A stretch of DNA of 41,224 nt from a virus. Below the pieces are notes generated by a model, which was given only the letters and a program-made list of their open reading frames with translations, did not search any database and was not told where the DNA came from. Shown in pieces: positions 1-7,440 of the stretch. Position numbers and translations under genes: made by a program. Within the stretch, counting starts at the first letter, position 1. The number at the start of each line of letters is the position of its first letter. The DNA lies in IMG/VR virus record IMGVR_UViG_3300038714_000250, positions 1 through 41,224 of that record, one strand, 5' to 3'.

Positions 1-72
1 AAAGGTAATGCAAGCACTCAAATGCTTAGACTACCATATGTATCTAGAAAAGAAAGAAAAGGTAAACTATGA
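1..72 (+). CDS. C-terminal fragment of an unidentified protein
   Basis: Frame 1 is open from the left edge and ends at the TGA at 70-72, giving 23 residues ending in KERKGKL. The stop overlaps the next start as ATGA, the coupling style used throughout this arm, so this is almost certainly the tail of a real upstream gene. Too little remains to name it. Confidence 0.6.
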   Translation, partial: KGNASTQMLRLPYVSRKERKGKL

Positions 73-257
73 GTTATGGCGATGGTAAAAGAATAATAAT
101 GGAACATCATTATGATTGGTGTAAAAAAGAAGGTAGAGATACATCATGGTATACTAAATATAAACAGGAGAAAAATGTATTATTGGAATCCAAAAAAAAT
201 AAAAGAGTTAAAAGACAAGGGATACAAACTGCGACATATGACTCTCCAAGAAGCTAA
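69..257 (+). CDS. small hypothetical protein, 62 aa
   Basis: The ATG at 69 overlaps the preceding stop (ATGA), suggesting coupled translation. The product is charged and aromatic in its first half (HHYDWCKKEG region), then runs into a Lys/Arg-rich end. Its last 83 bases overlap the next small gene, which has a better ribosome site, so the two may not both be translated full length. I do not recognise a family and see no signal or membrane segment. Confidence 0.5.
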   Translation: MSYGDGKRIIMEHHYDWCKKEGRDTSWYTKYKQEKNVLLESKKNKRVKRQGIQTATYDSPRS

Positions 258-348
258 TCGTGAATATGATTTGACAAATAAAGAAAAGTGTGATAAGGAA
301 AATAATGATGAAAAGATACAAAGTAAGATTAACAGGACTAGGTATTGA
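175..348 (+). CDS. small hypothetical protein, 57 aa
   Basis: The frame is open from 112, but the ATG at 175 follows CAGGAG at 165-170 and is the likelier start. The product starts MYYWNPKKIKEL and is a highly charged, probably helical protein. It overlaps the genes on both sides, by 83 and about 44 bases, which is heavy even for this phage. No family recognised. Confidence 0.5.
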   Translation: MYYWNPKKIKELKDKGYKLRHMTLQEANREYDLTNKEKCDKENNDEKIQSKINRTRY

Positions 349-505
349 GGCAGTAGCAATAATACCATTTGATAGTGAGCCAGATACAGAACAAGTAGAA
401 AATAATGTTGCATACTATTTAAATCATAATTTAATGAAAATAGAAAAAGATTCTTTTTACTCTACAGATAGATACTCACTTACATACGAGGAATTAAAAG
501 ATTGA
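305..505 (+). CDS. small hypothetical protein, 66-67 aa
   Basis: The frame is open from a GTG at 290, but AAGGAA at 295-300 points to the ATG at 305 or 308. The product begins MMKRYKVRLTGLGIEAVAIIP, looks like a small alpha/beta domain, and ends acidic (YEELKD). Its TGA (503-505) overlaps the TTG start of the primase gene, so it probably feeds ribosomes into that gene. Function unknown. Confidence 0.65.
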   Translation: MMKRYKVRLTGLGIEAVAIIPFDSEPDTEQVENNVAYYLNHNLMKIEKDSFYSTDRYSLTYEELKD

Positions 506-1296
506 ATTACGCACAACAACTACAAGTAATACAAGGACTATCGCTACAAAAAGATATACAGACAAGAATGGATTGTCCGTTCTGTAATAATAAAAATACA
601 TTATCAGTAGATACTACAGAAAATAAAATAGGTTGGTATTGTTTTCACGCAACCTGTAAAGCCAAAGGAAAAAAAGAAGGAGAAAAAAATATGGATTATG
701 TTCAAAAAGTTTTTCATGGTAATAAAGATTTACACATAGAGGATAAAGACTTTGAATTACCCGATAGTTTTCAATCCATTTACTCTAATGATAAAGCTAT
801 GCATTGGTTAAATAATAATAATTGCTGGGAGTCTTGGTCTTGGGGGAGAGCAGATTTTAAATATGATGTAAAACAAAATAGAGTTGTGTTTTTAATTAAG
901 AATAGAGACACTCATAAAATTGTAGGTGCAGTAGGTAGAACATTAAATAAAAATGATTTTCCAAAATGGTTTATGTATGGTAATAAAGATGTACCATTTA
1001 AATGCGGCATATGTGATGACGCAGTGATAGTAGAAGATTGCCCATCAGCTTGTGCAGTATCTAATGTATTAACAGGTATTGCTATAATGGGTACTAAATT
1101 AAAAGGTACACACTTAAATCATATCAAACCATATAAAAATTTATATATATGTTTAGACAGAGATGCAACTGCAAAATCATATGACATGGCAAATAATTTA
1201 AGATCATCAGGATTTGAAAATGTAATAGTAAAACCTATAGAAGACGATCTTAAATATTATAAAACAGATGAAATAAGGAGTATTTTCTATGGATGA
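502..1296 (+). CDS. DNA primase (zinc ribbon plus TOPRIM), T7 gp4 primase half-like
   Basis: The 264-residue protein has an N-terminal zinc-binding segment (C25-x2-C28, then C47, H49 and C52) and a C-terminal TOPRIM-type catalytic core with the acidic residue E178 in the VEDC motif and D219-x-D221 in LDRD. In T7-like phages this pair of domains makes RNA primers on single-stranded template, normally fused to a helicase; here the helicase is a separate gene downstream. The start is TTG at 502, overlapping the previous stop, with GAGGAA at 488-493 as ribosome site; no suitable ATG lies before the zinc motif. The stop at 1294-1296 overlaps the next small gene by eight bases. Confidence 0.85.
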   Translation: MNYAQQLQVIQGLSLQKDIQTRMDCPFCNNKNTLSVDTTENKIGWYCFHATCKAKGKKEGEKNMDYVQKVFHGNKDLHIEDKDFELPDSFQSIYSNDKAMHWLNNNNCWESWSWGRADFKYDVKQNRVVFLIKNRDTHKIVGAVGRTLNKNDFPKWFMYGNKDVPFKCGICDDAVIVEDCPSACAVSNVLTGIAIMGTKLKGTHLNHIKPYKNLYICLDRDATAKSYDMANNLRSSGFENVIVKPIEDDLKYYKTDEIRSIFYG

Positions 1297-1453
1297 AAAG
1301 ATGAAAAAAGAAATGTTAGCTAAGTGGAATGAATGGAAGTATGATCTTTGGGAGGCTAATAAAAATAACTGGACTCAAAGAGACCAATCAATAGCAGAAA
1401 CAATAGATCAAATTTTATTAAAGGAGTTAGATGATAGAAAAGCAAATGATTAG
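1289..1453 (+). CDS. small hypothetical protein between primase and helicase, 54 aa
   Basis: The ATG at 1289 follows AAGGAG at 1275-1280. The product (MDEKMKKEMLAKWNEW..., ending ELDDRKAND) is charged and probably all helical, with four tryptophans near its centre. It overlaps the primase stop by 8 bases and the helicase start by 23 bases, so it bridges two replication genes and is probably coupled to both. A link to the primase-helicase pair is inference from position only. Confidence 0.65.
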   Translation: MDEKMKKEMLAKWNEWKYDLWEANKNNWTQRDQSIAETIDQILLKELDDRKAND

Positions 1454-2645
1454 GCTAATGCTTAATAAAAAATTTTATACACAACACAAAGGTATATTAT
1501 CTCCAACTGTATTTGCTGGAGATGTAAGTTCTTTATATGAAACAATACAAAAAGCACACGAAAAATATGAAGATGATATAAAAGTTGACGAGTTATATTC
1601 TTTACATACTGCAATATTTAATCCTGCGTTAACTCGTGCTGCAAAAGAAAAGTTTAGTGAATTAGTAGAAGATATAAAAGAAATACAAGAACCTAGTAAA
1701 GAAATAGCAAAAGATATTTTAAAAATATTATCTGATAGAGACTTAGCACAAAGAATAGCAGTAGAGGCTACAGAAATATTTAATGGTAAAGATGCTAATT
1801 TTACAGAAATAACAGGTATGATAGAGAAACACAAAACTAATATTGATGAAGAAAAAGAGCCTGCTATAACATCTAACATAGATGAAGTTATTAGTTTACT
1901 TGATGTCACTACTAAATGGAAATTTAACATACCTGTATTAAAAGAGAATGTAGGCGGTATTGGTGGTGGTAATTTAATGATAGCATTTGCTAGACCTGAA
2001 ACAGGTAAGACTGCATTTTGGGTTAGTCTTTGTGCTGGACCTGAAGGATTTGCAGAACAAGGAGCAAAAATACATGCATTTATAAATGAAGAACCTGCTA
2101 TAAGAACACAGATAAGAGCAATATCTGCGTATACTGGCATGACAAGAGAAGAAATATTATTAGAAAAAAATACCGCACAAAATGTATGGAATGAAATAAA
2201 AGATAATATAAAAATGTTTGATACAGTTGATTGGTCTATTGAAGATATAGATGCACATTGTGAAAAAAATAAACCTGATATAATAGTTATAGATCAGTTA
2301 GACAAAATAAATGTAAAAGGTACTTATGCTAGAACAGATGAAAAGTTAAGACAAATTTATACTAATGTTAGAGAGATAGCTAAAAGAAGAGAGTGTGCAG
2401 TAATTGCAATATCTCAAGCATCTGCTGATGCACACAATAGAAATAGTATTTCATTTGACCAAATGGAAAACTCTAAAACAGGTAAAGCTGCAGAGGCTGA
2501 TTTAATTATTGGTATAGGTAGGAACTCTAATACAGATGCAGAAAATAAAATAAGAACATTATGTGTTAGTAAAAATAAAATAAATGGGTATCATGGAGAA
2601 CCTGTTTGTACAATTAGAAGGAGTATAAGTAGATATGAAGTATAA
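1431..2645 (+). CDS. replicative DNA helicase, DnaB/RecA-fold
   Basis: The 404-residue protein has an N-terminal DnaB-N-like helical region (about residues 1-100) and a RecA-fold motor from about 165. Walker A is at 187-194, reading ARPETGKT with Ala where the first Gly normally sits; E220/E221 fit the catalytic glutamate; Walker B is IIVID ending at D288; motif H3 is AISQAS around Q329. The role is to unwind the fork with the separately encoded primase. The start ATG at 1431 has AAGGAG at 1421-1426. The stop lies inside the next small gene (11-base overlap). A long antisense reading frame inside it is a shadow. Confidence 0.88.
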   Translation: MIEKQMIRLMLNKKFYTQHKGILSPTVFAGDVSSLYETIQKAHEKYEDDIKVDELYSLHTAIFNPALTRAAKEKFSELVEDIKEIQEPSKEIAKDILKILSDRDLAQRIAVEATEIFNGKDANFTEITGMIEKHKTNIDEEKEPAITSNIDEVISLLDVTTKWKFNIPVLKENVGGIGGGNLMIAFARPETGKTAFWVSLCAGPEGFAEQGAKIHAFINEEPAIRTQIRAISAYTGMTREEILLEKNTAQNVWNEIKDNIKMFDTVDWSIEDIDAHCEKNKPDIIVIDQLDKINVKGTYARTDEKLRQIYTNVREIAKRRECAVIAISQASADAHNRNSISFDQMENSKTGKAAEADLIIGIGRNSNTDAENKIRTLCVSKNKINGYHGEPVCTIRRSISRYEV

Positions 2646-2841
2646 GAAAAAACAAAGACGAAATGGTAAATCAGTTTATCTATTTCATAATATAGCTACA
2701 GATGTAACACTTTATGTTAATGCAGAAAGTGCAGAACATGCTTGTCATATATTTGATAGCTGTGGATTTCAACATAGATCTTCTTGGAAGATACTATTAG
2801 AGTTAGGTGTTCAACCATCTGACGGAAAGAAGAGAAAATGA
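2635..2841 (+). CDS. small basic hypothetical protein, 68 aa
   Basis: The ATG at 2635 lies within the end of the helicase gene, with AAGGAG at 2618-2623. The product is Lys/Arg-rich at both ends with a compact middle containing two cysteines (HACHIFDSCGF). Its stop overlaps the polymerase ATG (ATGA at 2838). The position between helicase and polymerase suggests a replication accessory role, but no family is recognised. Confidence 0.7.
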   Translation: MKYKKKQRRNGKSVYLFHNIATDVTLYVNAESAEHACHIFDSCGFQHRSSWKILLELGVQPSDGKKRK

Positions 2842-4874
2842 TTACAACAGTAGACGTAGAAACATCTTGGCAAAAAACTGAGAATGGTGGTTATGATCCA
2901 TCACCATTTCATCCTGATAATATATTAGTTAGTGTTGGTATAAATGATGAATACTATTTTACTAACCATAGTGAAAGAATTGATGAAGGTTGCTATCATA
3001 AAATACAAAAAATTTTAGATAAAACAACTTTACTAGTGGGTCATAATATTAAATTTGATTTAATGTGGTTATTAGAATCAGGATTTAAATATAGTGGTAG
3101 AGTTTATGATACTATGTTAGGTGAATATATTCTTAATCGTGGCATAAGAAAAAGTTTAACACTAGAAATGTGTTGTCGTAGAAGAAAAATAGGTTCAAAA
3201 GATAGTGCAATCAAAGAGTGGATGGATAGGGGTGTATCATTTGAAAACATACCTGCAGATGTTGTTGAAGAATATGGTAAGATAGATGTGCTGATAACTA
3301 GAAAATTATTTAATTCTCAGATGGATGATCTAAAAATGGCTAAAAATAAGGGTTTATTGATGACCATTAAAATGATGAATGAATTTTTAGTTGTACTAAC
3401 TGATATGGAACGTAATGGTATTAATATAAATTTAGAAGATTTGTATAATGTAGAAAAAGAATATAGAGCAGAGTTTGCGTATTTAAAACAAAAAATAGAT
3501 AAGATTGTGTACAAACAAATGGGAGATACAAAAATAAATTTATCAAGCCCTGAACAGTTATCTTGGTTGATATATTCTGTTAAACCAAAAGATAAAAAAC
3601 AATGGGCTAAAATATTTAATGTAGGTATAGATAAAAGCACTGGAAAAAATAAAAAAAGACCTCAATATTCTAGACAACAGTTTAGAACTTTAGTTGCAGA
3701 TAATACAGAAACCATACATAGAACAGTGGCAGAACAATGTCTACCTTGTAAAGGTAAAGGTGTAATTAAAAAAATAAAAAAAGATGGTAGCCCATACAAA
3801 AATTATACAAAGTGTTCTGATTGTGATGGTGATGGTTATATGTATACACCTATGGCAAAGATAGCAGGATTTAGGCAAAGACCTAGAAGTGTTTATGATG
3901 TAGCTGAATCAGGATTTAGAACTGATAGAATAACTTTAAACAAAATAGCATCAGAGGCAGAAGGAGAGTTTAAAGATTTTATAGATTCTATTGTTAGACA
4001 TAATGCAGTTGATACATACTTAAACACCTTTGTAGAAGGATTAAAAAATTTTACAAACGAAAAAGGTTTTTTACATCCTAAGTTTATGCAAGCGATAACT
4101 GCAACTGGTAGACTATCAAGTAGAGATCCAAATTTTCAAAATCAACCAAGAGGTAAAACTTTTCCTATTAGAAAAGTGGTTACATCTAGATTTAAAGATG
4201 GTAAAATATTAGAGATAGACTTTGCACAATTAGAATTTAGAACTGCTGTATTTCTTGCACAAGATAAACAAGGTATGGAAGATATAAAAAATAAAATAGA
4301 TGTTCACCAGTACACTGCAGACATTATAGGTGTATCAAGGCAAGATGCAAAGGCACATACATTTAAACCTTTGTATGGTGGTGTAACTGGAACAGAAGAT
4401 GAAAAAAGATATTATACTAAATTTTTAGAAAAATATAAAGATATAAAAACTTGGCATGATCATTTGCAAAGTGAGGCTATAAGATTTAAAAGAGTTAAGT
4501 TACCTACTGGTAGAGAGTATTCTTTTCCTTATGCAGAAAGAACACCTTGGGGTGGTTCTACATATGGGACACAAATAAAAAATTATCCTGTACAAGGTTT
4601 TGCAACAGCAGATATTGTACCTATAGCTTGTATAAATATATACAACCTTATGAAAGAAAAAGGAGTAAAAAGTTTACTTGTAAATACAGTTCACGATTCT
4701 ATCGTGGCTGATATTTATCCTGGAGAAGAAGATGTGATGAGTAAAATATTTAAACAGGGCACAGCAGATGTAATACCTGCACTTAAACAGTATTACAATA
4801 TTAATTTTAATGTTCCGCTTGACACAGAACTTAAAATAGGATATGACTGGTTAAATATGAAGGAGGTTTCATGA
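2838..4874 (+). CDS. DNA polymerase family A with 3'-5' exonuclease and DnaJ-like zinc insertion
   Basis: The 678-residue replicative polymerase has a DnaQ-like proofreading domain at about residues 1-160 (D6-x-E8, D74, Y146-x3-D150). Between this and the polymerase is a four-cysteine DnaJ-type repeat pair, C301-x2-C304-x-G-x-G and C326-x2-C329-x-G-x-G. Polymerase motifs follow: TGRLSS at 423-428, motif A with D461, motif B R501-x3-K505-x3-F509-x3-Y513, motif C H619-D620. F509 aligns with E. coli Pol I F762. A DnaJ segment inside a family-A polymerase is, from memory, the hallmark of HMO-2011-type marine phages. The gene starts at an ATGA overlap and ends by overlapping the next start in the same way. 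Confidence 0.95.
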   Translation: MITTVDVETSWQKTENGGYDPSPFHPDNILVSVGINDEYYFTNHSERIDEGCYHKIQKILDKTTLLVGHNIKFDLMWLLESGFKYSGRVYDTMLGEYILNRGIRKSLTLEMCCRRRKIGSKDSAIKEWMDRGVSFENIPADVVEEYGKIDVLITRKLFNSQMDDLKMAKNKGLLMTIKMMNEFLVVLTDMERNGININLEDLYNVEKEYRAEFAYLKQKIDKIVYKQMGDTKINLSSPEQLSWLIYSVKPKDKKQWAKIFNVGIDKSTGKNKKRPQYSRQQFRTLVADNTETIHRTVAEQCLPCKGKGVIKKIKKDGSPYKNYTKCSDCDGDGYMYTPMAKIAGFRQRPRSVYDVAESGFRTDRITLNKIASEAEGEFKDFIDSIVRHNAVDTYLNTFVEGLKNFTNEKGFLHPKFMQAITATGRLSSRDPNFQNQPRGKTFPIRKVVTSRFKDGKILEIDFAQLEFRTAVFLAQDKQGMEDIKNKIDVHQYTADIIGVSRQDAKAHTFKPLYGGVTGTEDEKRYYTKFLEKYKDIKTWHDHLQSEAIRFKRVKLPTGREYSFPYAERTPWGGSTYGTQIKNYPVQGFATADIVPIACINIYNLMKEKGVKSLLVNTVHDSIVADIYPGEEDVMSKIFKQGTADVIPALKQYYNINFNVPLDTELKIGYDWLNMKEVS

Positions 4875-5089
4875 CCAAAGAAATAGAGGCACTTGAGACA
4901 ATGGATGAATATTCTGATGAAGAGTACTCAGCTTATCTAGAATACACTGCATTAAAAGATCAGTGTGTAATAGAACCAAGCACGTTATACATAAACAAAG
5001 ACCATGAGTTTTTATCAGAGTGGAATTACTTTGCAAATACTGATGGGCTAGAAATAAAAATAATAGATGGGGAGACTACGATATGTTAG
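4871..5089 (+). CDS. small acidic hypothetical protein, 72 aa
   Basis: The start ATG at 4871 overlaps the polymerase stop and has a very strong ribosome site, AAGGAGG at 4860-4866. The product is acidic, rich in Glu, Asp and Tyr in its first half (EYSDEEYSAYLEY), and could mimic DNA or bind a basic partner, though that is speculation. No family recognised. Confidence 0.7.
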   Translation: MTKEIEALETMDEYSDEEYSAYLEYTALKDQCVIEPSTLYINKDHEFLSEWNYFANTDGLEIKIIDGETTIC

Positions 5090-5157
5090 AAACTATATTT
5101 GGTTTAGTTATGGTATATATTTTGATAGGATTTTTTATAGATCCTTTTATAAAATAA
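5083..5157 (+). CDS. 24-residue single-pass membrane micropeptide
   Basis: The ATG at 5083 follows GGGGAG at 5070-5075 and overlaps the end of the previous gene by seven bases. The product, MLETIFGLVMVYILIGFF followed by IDPFIK, is one hydrophobic helix of about 15-17 residues with short polar ends. The ribosome site and the overlap support expression. Its size means only mass spectrometry or ribosome profiling could settle it. A role at the host membrane is inference. Confidence 0.5.
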   Translation: MLETIFGLVMVYILIGFFIDPFIK

Positions 5158-5174
5158 CTGTGACAAAATGATCA

Positions 5175-5203
5175 TTGTAATTTTATTAAAAATATGGTAT
5201 ACA
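5175..5203 (+). promoter_or_regulatory. sigma70-like promoter with extended -10
   Basis: TTGTAA at 5175-5180 and TATACA at 5198-5203 are separated by 17 bases, with TG at 5195-5196 giving an extended -10. It lies in the only plus-strand gap of more than about 50 bases before 9616, directly before the ssDNA-binding protein gene. It would allow host RNA polymerase to make the second half of the replication operon separately. Confidence 0.6.
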
Positions 5204-5225
5204 CTTTTAACTAATGGAGGACAAA

Positions 5226-6086
5226 ATGTCTAATAACAATTTAGTAAATATAAAAGGAATGTCTGATGAGCAGATTATGCAAGCAATCGGACAAGATGAT
5301 GGATCTAATATGGGTACAAATATACCTAGACTAGCCATCAATAGGACACCCGAAGATGATGATGGTAATCAATTACCAGTTGGTCACTTCTATACTTACG
5401 ATTCTAATATAGGTCAAAATGTATTTGGTAAACCAGTTACATTAAGACCGTTTATTAGTGCTATGCAATATATGCACTATGATGCAGATAAAGGTGAGTA
5501 TATAAATAGATCTATAATTTTTAAAAGCTGGAAAGAAGAGGCTATAGATATATTAGGTGGAACAAGGTGTGGAAAGATACCTTTTAAAGAAAGGTCTAGT
5601 CTTACACCTGAACAATTAGAACAGCAAAGAACTATAAGATGTTATAAATTGGTGTATGGTTTATTATCTTTTAAAGATGGTAAAACTGCACAAGGTAATA
5701 CACATAGTTTAGAAAATTTGCCAGTTCTATACAGGGTAACTGGGACAGCTTTTTCACCAGTTAGTGCTGCGTTAGATCAATTGAAAAAAAGAAAAAAACT
5801 AATGTTTAATTGTACTTTTTCTCTTGATACTAAAAGACAAAAGAAAGGTGGTAATGTTTTTTACATACCTGAGATAGGAGTAAATGCAGATGTTAATTTA
5901 CAATTATCTGATATAGATATGGAAACATTAAAAGTTTTTCAAGAGTCTATTGATACTGAGAATGCAGAAGTTGTAGATGCTTACAATAGTGCAAAAACTA
6001 AAAAGGCAAATGGCTCTGACAAGGTAGATGCAGAGATAGTTGAAGACATGAACGATGATTTGCCTGAAAAAGTATTAGCTACTTAA
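5226..6086 (+). CDS. putative single-stranded DNA-binding protein
   Basis: The ATG at 5226 is chosen over the in-frame ATG at 5214 because GGAGG at 5216-5220 sits at the right distance from it. The 286-residue product has a mixed, beta-rich body and ends in a low-complexity linker plus an acidic tail (VDAEIVEDMNDDLP region), the arrangement of phage ssDNA-binding proteins that recruit partners through the tail. It lies between the polymerase and the exonuclease, as expected for a recombination/replication module. I cannot identify an OB-fold with certainty. An alternative is another abundant replication accessory protein. Confidence 0.55.
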   Translation: MSNNNLVNIKGMSDEQIMQAIGQDDGSNMGTNIPRLAINRTPEDDDGNQLPVGHFYTYDSNIGQNVFGKPVTLRPFISAMQYMHYDADKGEYINRSIIFKSWKEEAIDILGGTRCGKIPFKERSSLTPEQLEQQRTIRCYKLVYGLLSFKDGKTAQGNTHSLENLPVLYRVTGTAFSPVSAALDQLKKRKKLMFNCTFSLDTKRQKKGGNVFYIPEIGVNADVNLQLSDIDMETLKVFQESIDTENAEVVDAYNSAKTKKANGSDKVDAEIVEDMNDDLPEKVLAT

Positions 6087-6991
6087 TGAATAATATATTA
6101 TTAAAAGTACAGCAATACTTAGATACAGTGTCTAAAGGTCCTGTAAAGTTAGACAAACGGCTTGTACAGGAGTTTGGTGAGGCGTGTAAAAACGCCTTAC
6201 TAAAACAGTTTGAAGAAGAAAGAAGAGATAAATTTGAATTGAGAATGTCTAATGTTGGTAGACCATTATGCCAATTACAAATGGAGGCTAAAGGTATAAA
6301 GGGAGAAGGTCAGCCTTATAATGTAAGAATGAGAAATACTTTTGGGGATTTGATAGAAGCATTAGCACTATTTATAATGAAATCTGCAGGAGTTGATATT
6401 AAGAATGAGCAAAAAAAAGTTACATATAAATTTGATAAATATAAAATTGAAGGTAAACAAGATGTTGAGATTGATGAAAAAATTTGGGATATTAAAAGTG
6501 CATCACCATATTCCTTTGAAAAAAAATTTGGTGAAGCAGGGGGCTTTAGCGAAGTTGTTAAGGATGATTCCTTTGGTTATGCGTCACAAGGTTTTTTATA
6601 TGGTGAAAGCCAAAATAAAAAGTTTGGTGGTTGGATAGCTATTAATAAATCTACAGGTGAGTGGACTATATGTGAAACACCAGCATCTGTTGATGAGCAT
6701 AAACTAAATGCTATTAAAACTGCTGAAGATAATGTAAAAGCTATTAATAGTAAAGTAGAATTTAAAAGATGCTATAACGATATAGCAGAAACTTTTAGAA
6801 GTAAACCTACTGGTAATAGAGTTTTGGGCTTTGTGTGTTCGTATTGCCCATACAAACTTCCTTGTTGGGGAAGAGATAAATTGCAGTTGTTACCGCAACA
6901 GCAATCTAAAGGTAAAAACCCGAAGTGGGTTTGGTATACAGAAGTCAAAAATCCTAAAAAGGATGAGACTATGGAGGCTGGTGGTAAGTAG
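6086..6991 (+). CDS. Cas4/RecB-like PD-(D/E)XK exonuclease with Fe-S cluster
   Basis: The 301-residue protein carries the PD-(D/E)XK nuclease core: E91 in GDLIEAL, D126 in GKQDVEID, D135-x-K137 in WDIKS, and Q168 in the YASQ motif. Four cysteines (C62 and C251, C254, C260 in the CSYC...C cluster) have the spacing that holds a 4Fe-4S cluster in Cas4 and AddB nucleases. In phages such enzymes resect DNA ends for recombination or concatemer processing. The ATG at 6086 overlaps the preceding TAA (TAATG). The stop lies inside a strong RNA hairpin. Confidence 0.8.
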   Translation: MNNILLKVQQYLDTVSKGPVKLDKRLVQEFGEACKNALLKQFEEERRDKFELRMSNVGRPLCQLQMEAKGIKGEGQPYNVRMRNTFGDLIEALALFIMKSAGVDIKNEQKKVTYKFDKYKIEGKQDVEIDEKIWDIKSASPYSFEKKFGEAGGFSEVVKDDSFGYASQGFLYGESQNKKFGGWIAINKSTGEWTICETPASVDEHKLNAIKTAEDNVKAINSKVEFKRCYNDIAETFRSKPTGNRVLGFVCSYCPYKLPCWGRDKLQLLPQQQSKGKNPKWVWYTEVKNPKKDETMEAGGK

Positions 6992-7014
6992 TTTGAGGGG
7001 TCTACTTTCCACCA
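6979..7014 (+). promoter_or_regulatory. long RNA hairpin over the exonuclease stop codon
   Basis: TGGTGG-T-AAGTAG (6979-6991) pairs with CTACTT-T-CCACCA (7002-7014), giving 12 base pairs with one T-T mismatch and a 10-base loop. The TAG stop of the exonuclease is in the left arm. There is no tight U-run after it, so it may be an inefficient terminator, an RNA processing site, or a block on the ATG at 7022. Confidence 0.55.
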
Positions 7015-7021
7015 ACTCTTT

Positions 7022-7201
7022 ATGACTTTGTACTTTGTTATTTTTAAAAATAAAAAAGATAAGTATTATAGAATGTTTAGTAATGAAATATTTAGTATGG
7101 AGAAAAATGCAAATGAGTTTGCAAAAAAAAGTATGAAAAGAAGTTATGAATATAAAATAGTAGAATATAATAAAACTAATTATGATAGGTATTGGAATTA
7201 A
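7022..7201 (+). CDS. small hypothetical protein, 59 aa
   Basis: The ATG at 7022 opens a 59-codon frame ending at the TAA 7199-7201, which overlaps the next ATG (TAATG). The product (MTLYFVIFKNKKDKYYRMF..., ending NKTNYDRYWN) is rich in Tyr, Lys and Asn and may be a small alpha/beta domain. No clear ribosome site is present; the start sits eight bases after the hairpin, so access may depend on it. No family recognised. Confidence 0.55.
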   Translation: MTLYFVIFKNKKDKYYRMFSNEIFSMEKNANEFAKKSMKRSYEYKIVEYNKTNYDRYWN

Positions 7202-7425
7202 TGAAAAAAAGAATACACATAAATCAACACAAAATTAGAAGTAATAAAAAACATAACTTAAACGAACCAGTTATAACTGTTAAAACTTCTAAATCTAACG
7301 AGTATGGGCATAAGGTAGAAATACTTGGTCCAAGTAAAATTGTTTATAGTCCAAATAAACCGTTATCTTGTGGTGCTAAAGTGTGGATTGAAACAGAGGC
7401 AGAAGTAAAAATAAAAAAATTATAA
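7201..7425 (+). CDS. conserved phage hypothetical protein, 74 aa
   Basis: The ATG at 7201 overlaps the preceding stop and is chosen over an in-frame TTG at 7192. The protein has a Lys/His/Asn-rich N-terminus and a beta-rich body ending in a GPSKIVYSPNKPLSCGAKVW segment that I recall in other phage hypotheticals. It looks like a small beta-barrel; function unknown. Confidence 0.7.
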   Translation: MKKRIHINQHKIRSNKKHNLNEPVITVKTSKSNEYGHKVEILGPSKIVYSPNKPLSCGAKVWIETEAEVKIKKL

Positions 7426-7440
7426 TAAATATTAACATTA

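Noticed and set aside
1475-2140. 221-codon antisense reading frame inside the helicase gene
   Set aside because: It lies opposite a clear helicase with conserved motifs, its product is a low-quality Ser/Ile/Ala mix, and there is no ribosome site.
6086-6991. Cas4-like nuclease as evidence for a phage CRISPR adaptation system
   Set aside because: No Cas1, Cas2 or array is present; stand-alone Cas4-like nucleases are common in phage recombination modules.
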